From: Cyclostephanos tholiformis
Taxonomy: Eukaryota > Bacillariophyta > Thalassiosirophyceae > Thalassiosirales > Thalassiosiraceae
Assembly: GCA_036939975.1 (NCBI GenBank)
Contig: JALLPB010000171.1
Span: 1-21,212, forward strand
Length of the DNA stretch: 21,212 nucleotides
Direction: 5' to 3'
Position 1 is the first letter of the stretch, and each line of letters begins with the position of its first letter. Below, piece by piece: positions 1 to 8,857 of the stretch. Made by a program: the position numbers and the translations under genes. The notes under the pieces are model-generated. The model saw nothing but the letters and a program-made list of their open reading frames with translations. It had not been told where the DNA came from and did no database searches.

Positions 1-467
1 AAAGTGTAACATTTGTTACACAAGTTACAGTGAACTTTCTGGGCTCATGTCAAGCACTACCTTAAAGGGAACAAGATCAACGAGGTGAGTCATGCGTCTG
101 TGGAGCTTCGCATTTTTGTTGAAGAGGGTGCTGCCATTCGTGGAATGGATCTGATGAAGAAAAAAAAAGAGAGATTGTATTTTTCCAAAGGTATATGAGT
201 ATTTTGAATGAGATTGAGGACGACATGTTCGTCCACGAAAACATCCACATTAATATGCGACAGAAATGTAAGAACATCAAAAAGGAAAATAGTGGACAGA
301 GTCTGTGGAGGAAGTACAAAACAGAACTAACGGAGATTTAGAATTTTGCCAAGAAAATTCCTCGAGTTGGAAGCCTGTCAGAGCTTTCTAGTGGCTCTAA
401 CCAGCTGCGGCATATTAAGATGCTGCTGGTCGAGGCCCCCTGGAAGGAAAAGAATCCGGTACAGTGA
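1..467 (+). pseudogene. Broken ORF remnant, possibly transposon-derived
   Basis: No intact gene is seen. One frame is open from about base 34 to a TGA at 194 and reads like protein (starts TFWAHVKHYLKG, ends ERLYFSKGI). A second frame takes over at an ATG at 195 and runs to a TAG at 339, then stays open to a TGA at 465. The switch lies next to a nine-A run near 157-165, so either decay or a sequencing indel could explain it. The FW..V..YL start and the basic, helical character loosely recall the SANT/Myb-like or NAM-associated proteins that are common around plant and protist DNA transposons. That link is an impression only. The left end is cut by the window. Confidence 0.25.
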
Positions 468-591
468 ATTAATGACCGTGTGTTTTTTGGTACGCTGTCC
501 TATCATCTAACATTCATATTGATACGACCCGATACCTGTTCGCGCGCAGATCGGCGAGACGTGGTGGCTGACAGCTCCATCTTGCAAGTAT

Positions 592-1017
592 ATGCTTTGT
601 TGTCTCGTGCACAAAGATTGTGAGGACATCAGCATGCATCCCACTACTTTGCCACCTGGTTGCACACGGGTTGAGGCCAGGGAAGAGAGGATGAGTTCAA
701 TTCAGGGCGAGAGAGAACATGCGAGAAGCCAGCAGACAATCTATAAATTTGGTGATGTTGACCATCAGTTAAAGAAGGCGAGGCCGGTTGGAATGCAGGC
801 TCAAGCAGAGAAGATTGCAATCGACACCATAAAGACGAAGATTCAGCTCTTGCGTGAGAATGCAGATGTATATAGGAGCGTCCATGGGAAACAAGGATAC
901 AACGAGATGCTTGTTGCATTGATCAACAAAATGACGGGGACAGGCAGGGAGGAGAGTACGCTGTCAAAGACGCCTATCTCTGCTGTGTACGACACTCCAT
1001 CCCAGTGCAGCGACTAA
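592..1017 (+). CDS. Hypothetical protein, 141 aa, perhaps the 3' part of the preceding remnant
   Basis: An uninterrupted 141-codon frame from an ATG at 592 to a TAA. I do not recognise the family with confidence. The first ~45 residues look non-conserved, and the more credible start may be an inner Met at residue 34. Residues 64 to 115 look like real protein: a KKARPVGMQAQAEK segment followed by an amphipathic helix (IDTIKTKIQLLRENADVYRS) and a short hydrophobic tail (YNEMLVALINKM). An RPxG-x-K/Q-A motif followed by a helix is seen in NAM-associated / SANT-type proteins linked to PIF/Harbinger-like transposons. This, and the same strand as the broken frames just upstream, suggests the C-terminal end of one decayed gene. 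It could equally be a small stand-alone gene. Confidence 0.35.
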   Translation: MLCCLVHKDCEDISMHPTTLPPGCTRVEAREERMSSIQGEREHARSQQTIYKFGDVDHQLKKARPVGMQAQAEKIAIDTIKTKIQLLRENADVYRSVHGKQGYNEMLVALINKMTGTGREESTLSKTPISAVYDTPSQCSD

Positions 1018-2270
1018 GGCTGGGAACTATTTCAGCCACTAATTATGTTTACTAAATATAATTTAAGTCGCTAATACATTAATATATTCATTTTAAATGT
1101 TTTTAAGTCGCTAGTACATTATGTCATTACAATACTTTTAATCGTCACTGCCCTAATATTACATTTCCCCCTATTTATTTTGGATGCCATAAAATTTGAT
1201 TCATTCATTCAACTGAGATACCAAATTCACACATCACGTGCCTGACTTTTGTTTGTCACTAAACAACATCACGGTACGTAATGTTTGATGAAACAGTAAT
1301 AGCTCATTCTGAATATATTCATTTTGAATGTTCTTCGCTTTGACTCATTACTTAGTTTGAACATATTTCATTTTAATGTATTCAAATTGAATACCGTCCA
1401 CTTTGTGTGCGTCGGCCAGCAAGAATGTTGCTTGCATCAACACCACTTCATGATTCTAGGGACATCGTAGTATTGTCTGTCATGCTATTACTATGAACAA
1501 ATTTGTTGCGAGTATTGGCCATGGTTATTTACGTAGCAGTGCGGCTTTATGTTTTGAGTGACTTAGAGTGTTTTAAGTGAAATAGAACATGTACTATTCT
1601 AAGTAAACGAGCTTGAACAGGGTAGTAAAGAGTAGAGAGGGCCGCTCCATTTCGTGCATTTTCACAACAAACGTCAGTGGGGCATCAATGACTCTGCCAT
1701 CTGTCGTGGGAAATATCAAAGCACAAAAATTCTTATGACAGAAAACACGTGTCATATATAAAACATTATGACATCAAATTACTTAACGTGGATGAACAGA
1801 AAATGACTTATGACTACTCACTATTATTTTAGGAGTGAGAAACGAAACGTTCAATTTTATTGTACCGAAATTTAGTGTTTAGACTTGAAAATTTTGGGGA
1901 AAAAAGGGCGTCCCCCTTGTGCCCAGGTTAGTAGGAACTCGTAGGAAGGCATACCACAAATGACGGAGAAAATGGCACACAATTGCGAGAAAATGCAGCC
2001 GAAATTGAAGGTATTAAAGTTCATTCTGGTGCTATATAGTCAACCCCTTTGTGACGGGTTTAGCGAGAATTGTGTCACAAACACAAAATTAATTTTGGGA
2101 ACGCTCCAATATCTCTATTTAAACCATTCCATCAACCACAATATTCCCTTTGACAGCTGCCGTACCATCTGTCCCCCCCTACCTACTCACCCCCCCCCCC
2201 CATCATCCTCTCCGCGCTCCATATCGCCAACGCCTCAAAATAAAATAATGCACAACGAATCCAAATCGTC
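1018..2270. other. Intergenic, AT-rich, with short direct repeats
   Basis: No convincing coding frame. A 104-codon frame at 1960-2274 ends in proline/serine homopolymers and has no family look. Two copies of TTAAGTCGCTARTACATTA lie near 1065 and 1103. A word close to ATATTCATTTTRAATGT recurs near 1084, 1315 and 1363. A TATTTAAA at 2116-2123, about 150 bases before the ATG at 2271, is a possible core promoter element of the next gene, followed by a C-rich stretch at 2172-2202. Confidence 0.5.
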
Positions 2271-2680
2271 ATGAAATCAATCATCATGTCCCCACCTATC
2301 CGACCATCGTTACGCGTTCCCTCCCTCCTCGCGGCTTGGTCCGTAATCGTCGCCTCAGCGACGACAACTACGACCGCCTCCTCCACCTGCGCATCCGCGG
2401 CGATCCGTCCCACGTCGCATCATCATTCGTCGTCGTCCCTCGTCGCGATCAAGCGTCATCGCGGGGGTGGAGGACGGTCGTCGTCTTCGTCATCTATTTC
2501 TTCGTCGTCGACCGACGGCATCGACGACGACGGACGAGGGTTAGGAGGAGGAGGAGGAGGAGGAGGGAGAAGGACAAGACTACGAAGACGACGACGAACG
2601 CTATCGGCGGAGGAGCAGCTCGATATCCTCCGTCTCGGTTTCGTGCCGGTCGAGAGGCACATGCCGTCGTCCCCTCCGGC

Positions 2681-2711
<31 letters not shown>

Positions 2712-3761
2712 GAGGCGGCGGGGGGGGGGGTCGTCGGTCGTCATCGTGGACGATGGGGCGCCGTCGTCGGACGACGTCGACTCGTCGCGCCGTCGACGGC
2801 CGATTATCTCGACATATTACGGCTGGGGTTCATATCGCCATCGAAATCGGCGTACTCGAACGGCGGTAGGAGCGGCGATGGAAGCGACGACGACGAGGAC
2901 GCGTCCGTCGACCGCGCGATGACGCGCGTTGGTCGGGGCGGCGGAGGCGGCGGCGCGTTCGTCGTCGTCGTCGACGACGACGACGACGACGACGACCACC
3001 ACCACCACCACCACCACGACGCGCATCGTGTGCGACGCGGCGGCGGCGATGGCAGTCGTCATCGCATCGACGCGTACATCGCGGTCGTACTCGCATTCCT
3101 CGCCGGCATTTCGAACGCCATCTGCCAAGGCCGTTTCGATTGCTTCGCGACCATGATGACGGGGAATACCATCGCCATGTCGACGGCGATGTCCGCGGGG
3201 AGGTGGTACGATGCACTCTTCAGGTCAAAATTGATTGGGGGGTACGTTATCGGGACCGCCTGCGCGAGGTACGTGGAAAAGACCACGTCGACGCACCGCG
3301 GGATGGCGGGGACGGGACGGCGCTTGGTGGATGAGGATGCGCATCGTCGTCGTCCTTGGATCGTCCTATCGCCGATCGTGGCCGTCATCTTCGCCATCGC
3401 GGACGCGGGCGGACGAAGTCGACTCCTCCACGATTGGAAGGGGGATGTCGACGGGGGACGAATCGCATTGGGATGGGACGTGCCCCTACTCGCGGTGGGG
3501 TACGGCATGATATACTCGTACGCCAATCGAGCGTTGGGTTCCACGATGACCCACGTCGTGACGGGACACATAACGAAATTGGGAGAGGCATTATCCGATA
3601 TGTCATGCCACGGCGGCGTGGGTAAGTCGGTGCGCGTACTAGCGTCCTTCGTTTCGGGGGTCATCGTTGGCGCTCAGCTCTCGCGCGTTGCGAACGACGG
3701 GAAATACCCGATATTTACGTTGCTCGGGGTCGCATACGCCTTAGTCCTCGCGTGGATTTGA
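2271..3761 (+). CDS. DUF1275 (YoaK-like) membrane protein with long low-complexity N-terminus
   Basis: A single-exon 496-residue protein. Residues 268-496 carry about seven hydrophobic segments and match the DUF1275/YoaK pattern: a first helix AYIAVVLAFLAGISNA, then MTGNT at 296-300, the best-known motif of the family, and a late TGHITKLGEAL segment. Bacterial members are inner-membrane proteins of about 220 residues with no settled function, so the C-terminal half alone is a full-length domain. The N-terminus has a hydrophobic stretch (about residues 16-32, SLLAAWSVIVASA) that could be a signal peptide or anchor. It is followed by ~230 residues rich in S, G, R, D and T, with two copies of LDILRLGF (residues 117-124 and 180-187) and a D8-H7 tract at 235-249 just before the membrane domain. 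The start is the first ATG; a second in-frame ATG is at 2286. Domain call sure; localisation inferred. Confidence 0.85.
2961..3017 (+). repeat. (GTC)4(GAC)8(CAC)7 compound trinucleotide repeat
   Basis: Perfect triplet runs inside the DUF1275 exon. The GTC and GAC blocks are reverse complements, so 2961-2984 is a perfect palindrome able to fold back. In frame it encodes V4, D8 and H7. Confidence 0.9.
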
Positions 3762-4640
3762 AACGAATTCAAAAATATGGACCCGAAGTGCATGTTTATG
3801 TAGATATTTACTCTTGGAGAGGAAAAAAAATAAATGAAATGGAACGTGCGCTGATTTTTATTTTTTTTCGCGATATGACGATGGAGTGCGATTACTCTTA
3901 GGTAGACCCGTTCCTTTGTGAAACACATCGCCCATCGTGGAAAGGAGAGTAGACGCGGTTATTAAGTTTTTAGGGCCGCGATATCTTCGATTAGACTTTT
4001 CGTGATTGCTAATCGATGAATAACATCGTAAGTACGAACACCGAGTCATGGTGGGAGCGAGCAGGATTGACTCTTCATTAAATGATATGAGCACATGATG
4101 CTGAACCAAACAATGCCGTGAAACTGAGTGACTCAGTACAGGATGCCACTGGTCCTGGATCCTGACATTCTCGACAAAGTTGCCAATGTCAGTGACGTAT
4201 ACCACCGAAAAAACACAGTAAAACAATGCTAAATTGATTCATGTCAAGACGCACGAGAACATGATACTTGATTGATGTCCATGTACCGCCATGAGTCGAC
4301 AAGAAACGTGAAGCGGCTATCAAACCCTCTCTATTCCAATAGTTGAGGATATCAGACGTTCTCTGATCACTGTCACTCGGTGGCCTCGTTGGGCTCCCAC
4401 CTTGACATCGTTCGACTCCCAAAAGATGGGCGTCCTGCAGGCCTGCGATCTGATTCCCCAAAACAGCTGGACGGCGGTCGCGATAACTGCAGTTTAAAAC
4501 GTCATTTATGCGTACTATGTAATGTATATTATAAATTACTTACTACTAGCACTTAACAGCTCGTCGGCTATCAAATAAAACAACATTTCGGTGGCCCGCC
4601 ATGAAGAAACCAGAAACGGCAGAAAACGTCCGATCATGGA
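3762..4640. other. Region after the DUF1275 gene; possible extra exons on the minus strand
   Basis: No recognised gene. 3762-3870 is AT-rich and holds A runs, as expected for a 3' region. On the minus strand the frame of the neighbouring unknown gene (4641-5215) stays open past its TGA. It continues through a GTAAGT...TGCAG segment of about 57 bases near 4485-4541 that looks like an intron, to a TGA near 4323; this is discussed under findings. A 122-codon minus-strand frame at 3858-4226 has no family resemblance. Confidence 0.4.
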
Positions 4641-5215
4641 TCAATATAATTCAGATGAGATCGATGTTCCAACGACCAGTGGGAGGCGCATTGGGAGGTA
4701 GATTGCCATGCCAGTACGGACTCGACTCAATCGTCTTCGCTCACTTGTATCCGAGCCACCGTCAATCTCACGGGCAGCGGTTCTCGGGGTTTGTATCCAT
4801 TCACGGGCTGGCCGTTTCGTTTGCGTGCGTCCCTGTCGTGCTTCAACATGACGTGGATGCTCTGTCGGGGCGGTGGTAGGAGCAACGGTGAGATGCTGTT
4901 ATACGAAGCAACGAGTTTCAAGTCAACGGGCGGCGCCCTCCGAAAAACTATCCATCAAGGGGGAGGAGACAGTCGTAATTTACTCACATCCTGAACTTGT
5001 TGGGCATGAAAATGAACGCTCGCCGATGTCGTATTCCGCCACGGGCACGACAGTTTGACCAGCAGCGAGGACAGCCATCCTCGACGATGACCACCAGAAT
5101 TGCGAAACTCGACGACGGTGGGTTGGGCGGTCCTTACCGCAGGCTGTGAATTGCTGTCATAGGATGTGGTCAAGCCATTGGTTATGGCGACGGAGCTATG
5201 GTTGTAGGATGACAT
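4641..5215 (-). CDS. Unknown two-exon gene, 160 aa
   Basis: Model: exon 1 5215-4988 (76 codons, phase 0), intron 4987-4896 (92 bases, GTGAGT donor, AACAG acceptor), exon 2 4895-4641 (84 codons and TGA). I recognise no family. The protein begins MSSYNHSSVAITNG and is rich in S, T and R, with one mildly hydrophobic patch (RRGWLSSLLVKLSCPW) and a basic second half. Support comes from a textbook donor, an exact phase match, an 85-codon open frame after the splice, an ATG in good context (CAAACAATG-like), and the strand, which fits the strict alternation of neighbours. Against it: no conserved motif and a single in-frame TGA followed by more open frame, so the 3' end is uncertain. A longer frame from 5497 exists but its extra N-terminus looks like 5' leader. 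It shares the gap 5216-5561 with the KH gene. Confidence 0.4.
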
Positions 5216-5561
5216 TGTTTTGATGGGGGAGGTTCGAAGTGGTGGGCGGAAACTAAATAATATTGTGTCTCTCTCCGTTGTGTGTTGATAAGTAGTGTCA
5301 GAAAAAAAACGCCGAAGCGCTTGCTTCTTCGGTCCATCGTTCTCATGTCGGAGAGTGCGTGAAGGGGCATGCTTGCCACGTGTAACAATTATCCCCACAA
5401 CTCGAAAGTGACACACCACCCCGCGCCCGCCCAACCCTCCACCGAAAAATTGATCAGCCTCCATCATCACATAGGATTCCTTAGATCGAGGATGCAAGCC
5501 TCAACTGTACATGCGCCTGGTGGATTATCTTGTGTAGCGTCCAACAAGAGAGAACGAAATA
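5216..5561. promoter_or_regulatory. Shared upstream gap between the unknown (-) and KH (+) genes
   Basis: 346 bases between two divergent start codons, so it must hold the promoters of both if the minus-strand model is right. No clear TATA box or repeated motif was seen. Confidence 0.35.
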
Positions 5562-6849
5562 ATGAAACGAATTCGGGCGACGATGGAGGCAGGATCCACG
5601 GGGCTGCTACCGATCGAAAAAGAAATCACCGGCCTCCCCGAGGGTGATGGTGCCGTCCTCGCCACCGACGCCGCGGCAGATGATGACGAGGATAGCAGTC
5701 ACGAGATGTCCCACGACGGATCGCCGCAAGTTCGTACGATCGCGATCCCGCGTTGGTTGAGCACTCCCGAGGTTACCAGTGAGTTTTCATTTTTATTTCA
5801 CTCCATGCATTTCGTAGGGAGAGCCGACAACCTGCGACCCTTCTCCCCCTCCCCTTCATTCATCCATGTATTCATGCCCTCCCTCCCTACCTCCCTCCCT
5901 CTCTCCCCCCCCTCCCTAAAATCTCCCCATATCACCCAAAAACACAGGGTACCTAGTCGGAACCGGCGGTGATCGCCTGAAAGCCCTCGAGAAGGAGTTT
6001 GAATGCGCCATCGTGATCACCGGCCAAGGCTCGGGGTCCAGGGATCCCAAGCTCCCCGGCTATCACCTCCCCCACCTCCTAGTGACCATGACCGGCAAGG
6101 ATGTCCGATCGCTCGGCAGACTCCGCCAATCCATCGAGCATCGCCTAATCGATTACGTCATCGAGAACTCCCCCAGGGGCGGCGACGCGATCGAGGGGGG
6201 GGTCGACGGCGACGGTCAGGAGAGGTTCAGACCGCCCCCGTCCCTTGGCCGATTGCTCTACAGCCTCGGCATATCCGCCGCGGACGCCTCCCCCAGGACC
6301 AAGGACAGGCGGCCGGATCGCACCGTCCTCGCACGATCGCCGACTCTGCACTCGCTCTACGAGAGAATTCGCTCGGAGGGCGGGGGCGGTGGAGAGAACG
6401 ACGACGACAACGACAACGACGACGAGCCCGCCGGTCTCAAGTCCAGGAAGGTGTGGATGAACGTGTGCGAGCTGCCGCAGGACCCGACGACGCACGTGTA
6501 TCACGGTCGATTCCTCTCGTCCAAGAGCCTACGGACGTACTACCGCACGACCTTCAAGTGCAGGGTGGACGTGTACGGTGTATGGGGGGACGACGGGGGG
6601 GAGGGTACGAAGTCGGGGGGCATCGAGGGGATGATGTGCGCGCCGTACGTTCTGGTAACGAGCGACGAGAAGGCCAACGTCGATAGGTGCCTCGTGCACA
6701 TCGAGCACAGGATACGCGAGCACGAGGACAAGTTTGGCATGAGCCGTTCTTGCGGACGTAGGGTACTTAAGGGGGAGAGGCCCGGGAGGAGGGAGACGCC
6801 GCGCTCCTCCGCGGAATTGTTAGGGTCGGGATTAATGACGCCAAGGTAG
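5562..6849 (+). CDS. KH-domain RNA-binding protein (two exons)
   Basis: Exon 1 5562-5778, intron 5779-5947 (169 bases, GTGAGT...ACACAG), exon 2 5948-6849, giving 372 residues. The splice joins the KH domain: IPRWLSTPEVT from exon 1 continues as RYLVGTGGDRLKALEKEFECAIVI. G77-T-G-G80 is the GxxG loop of a KH fold, followed by the expected LKxLEKEF helix and a beta strand; the domain covers about 60-150 and ends with a helix (RLRQSIEHRLIDYV). KH domains bind single-stranded RNA or DNA. An acidic, disordered linker (DDDNDNDDE) separates it from residues ~241-335. There, VWMNVCELP, GRFLSSKSLRTYYRTTFKCRVDVYG and a final helix look like a second KH-like unit whose GxxG loop is lost. The target RNA cannot be told. 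No signal peptide; nucleus or cytosol inferred. It converges on the sulfotransferase gene. Confidence 0.8.
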
Positions 6850-7139
6850 TCTCTACGGTTGGAGCGTATTGGATAGGAAGCATGGCGAATTTGAAATCGG
6901 ATGAATCTGTTAGGACACCAATCTGAAACTTGTCTATTTAATTCTTTCTATTTATCTGTAAGAGGATCTCGGCACTTAAATCATGCGACGATCCAATGGA
7001 CGTCGTACGTCAGTTCGCACGGTAGTTCGTCCCCAAGAATCACGAGATGGCAAATTTTATCGAGTAGCTCCGTACGGTATTGCCCCCCCAAAAACTATAA
7101 CCCCGTGCCATTTTTCCTCCCATTTTTCAAATTGGAGCA

Positions 7140-8084
7140 TCATCCCCCGAACGCATCCACGTCGACCGCGAGCACATCGCGTACCCAGGACGGAATTTCC
7201 AAATCCAGCAAAACGTAATCGATCGCGAAGTATTCCAACGCCCGACGTACCGATGCGGCCGTGTAGTATTCCCTGACATACTCCGGCGCGTTCGTCGGAT
7301 GCCTGGCGGCGTCGTATCCGCGCTTGCGTCCGCCCCCCAAGTGCATCGCCACGGGTGTCTTGGACGACGACGACGACGACGACGACGAAGGTCGGAACAC
7401 CCTCTCGATCGCATCCGCCAACGCGTCCCCCCCCGGCCCATCCCTGAAGGTCGATTTCATGCGATCCAACTCGTCGTAGAAGTTCGCACCCATGTGTCCC
7501 ACGAAGTCATAATGCGCAACGTGCCTGAACAATCCGTCGCAGTACATCGATTGGGGCAAGAAGTGAATGTTCCACTTCAGGGGTAAAGCGTCGACGTAGG
7601 CCGCGAATAATTGCCTCGGATCGTCTCGTATCCTCGACGTCAATTCCGTGCCGTTGAATACCGAATTCGGCTCGCAGTGTCCCTCGAGCTTGCGAGTGGG
7701 CACGTGTACGCACTTGTTGAGGTAACCGGACAACATCCGCTCGAGGGGATCGCGCAGCATCACCGCCCTCGAGACACTACCGCCCTCCCCCACCGTTTTT
7801 TTCCGACGTCTTTCCAATTCAATTTTCCTCGGACGACACGGCAGGGGATTTTTGCTGACGTTCTTGCCGTAGTTGAGCAAGCACTGGACGTTCCGCCACT
7901 GCGTCGTGGCCACCTTCTCGATGGTACAATAATCGATGGGCGGATTGATTATGGTGAGGTTGTGCCACGTGGCTCGGACCGGCGCATCACGTAGCAGGGT
8001 GACGAACCACCACGGGAAGGACATCGGCGACGTATTATTATCATTCGCTTTCGATTCTCCTCCTCCCACCCCGTTCTCCACCGT

Positions 8085-8118
<34 letters not shown>

Positions 8119-8636
8119 AGCTCCTTGACCTCGTCGAGCATGGATCTCACGCACGACGCGATGTCCACGCCCGGATCGCCGCAGGATCCGTCCGACGTCG
8201 TCGATTCGAGTGCGCCGAAGGTGATCGCGTACGATCGTCTCACGATCGAGCTCGCGACGTCGTCGTATTCGTCGTTCGGGAGGAGCGATCGTCCCCCCCG
8301 ATGCCCGTATGCCGTGCCGCGGCGCCGCCGCATCGACGAGGACGACGTCGACGACGACTCGTCGCCATCGTTGGTACGGTGGTATGATGCATGGCGGGGG
8401 GGGGAAGACGGCGCGAACAGCGGCGAGAATGATCGCTTGGATGGGGAAACGTTGACGAGAAGTGCGAGCATCGATGCGAGGGGGGCGCATAACGCGACTA
8501 ATAATATCATGGATCCGAAACGCCGCCGCCGCCGCCGAGGTTCCGTCGTGGGTGGGGATGGAGTGCGATCGGCACGAGTACGTCGCGATCGGTCGTGGGA
8601 CGTGGCCGCCTCGGGGGCGTCGGACGCGTCGTGCAT
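7140..8636 (-). CDS. Golgi-type carbohydrate sulfotransferase, type II membrane protein
   Basis: A single-exon 498-residue protein. It probably transfers sulfate from PAPS to a glycan in the Golgi lumen. A short basic cytosolic tail (RRRRRRF at 34-40) precedes one membrane anchor at about 42-63, the type II layout of Golgi sulfotransferases. The catalytic part, about 210-490, shows the two PAPS sites. The 5'-phosphosulfate loop is CTIEKVATTQWRN at 237-249, with the Lys expected of the family. The 3'-phosphate site is RDPLERMLSGYLNKC at 295-309, with the R...S pair. NIHFLPQSMYC at 356-366 matches the H-x-x-PQ-x-x-x-C block of the HNK-1/chondroitin sulfotransferase group (Sulfotransfer_2). The stem (64-210) and residues 417-425 hold poly-Ser runs encoded by (TCG)n. 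N-glycosylation sequons are visible (NLT, NGT). Acceptor sugar unknown; diatom cell walls and mucilage carry sulfated polysaccharides, which would fit. Confidence 0.85.
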
Positions 8637-8857
8637 GATCCTATCGCCGGAGGGGAGTGTGAGGCGGTGAATTTAATATATTTTTTTATGTTAAAAGTGA
8701 AACCGGGCGAAACGGAGCGTCATTGTTCACTTTTCAGGATAACGGTTGGCCGGTCGTTGCGTTTTTTTCGCTCAGGTAGGTAGGTACTTACTTACCCTTT
8801 AAAGTTAAAAGGCTGTCCGTGCCCGTCATACAAGCACGCCCAACGAAAAGAAAAAAA
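8637..8857. promoter_or_regulatory. Divergent upstream gap, sulfotransferase (-) / SDE2 (+)
   Basis: 221 bases between two start codons. It holds an inverted repeat, AAAAGTGAA at 8693-8701 and TTCACTTTT at 8726-8734, and a near-palindrome GGTAGGTAGGTAC / TTACTTACC around 8776-8797. A regulatory role is inferred from position only. Confidence 0.4.

Noticed and set aside
4..21. Palindrome GTGTAAC-ATTT-GTTACAC at the window start
   Set aside because: A seven-base stem is short and isolated; it could be chance and has no partner elsewhere in the window.
3059..3664. A 201-codon minus-strand frame opposite the DUF1275 domain
   Set aside because: The plus strand has the MTGNT motif and the membrane helices; the minus frame is a shadow.
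3858..4226. A 122-codon minus-strand frame
   Set aside because: No motif, no splice signals that link it to a neighbour, and composition like non-coding DNA.
6003..6686. A 227-codon frame overlapping KH exon 2
   Set aside because: Arg/Gly-rich shadow frame; the overlapping frame holds the KH motifs and joins exon 1 in phase.
7936..8670. A 244-codon plus-strand frame opposite the sulfotransferase
   Set aside because: It mirrors the poly-Ser and Arg-rich N-terminal half of the sulfotransferase and has no family motif.
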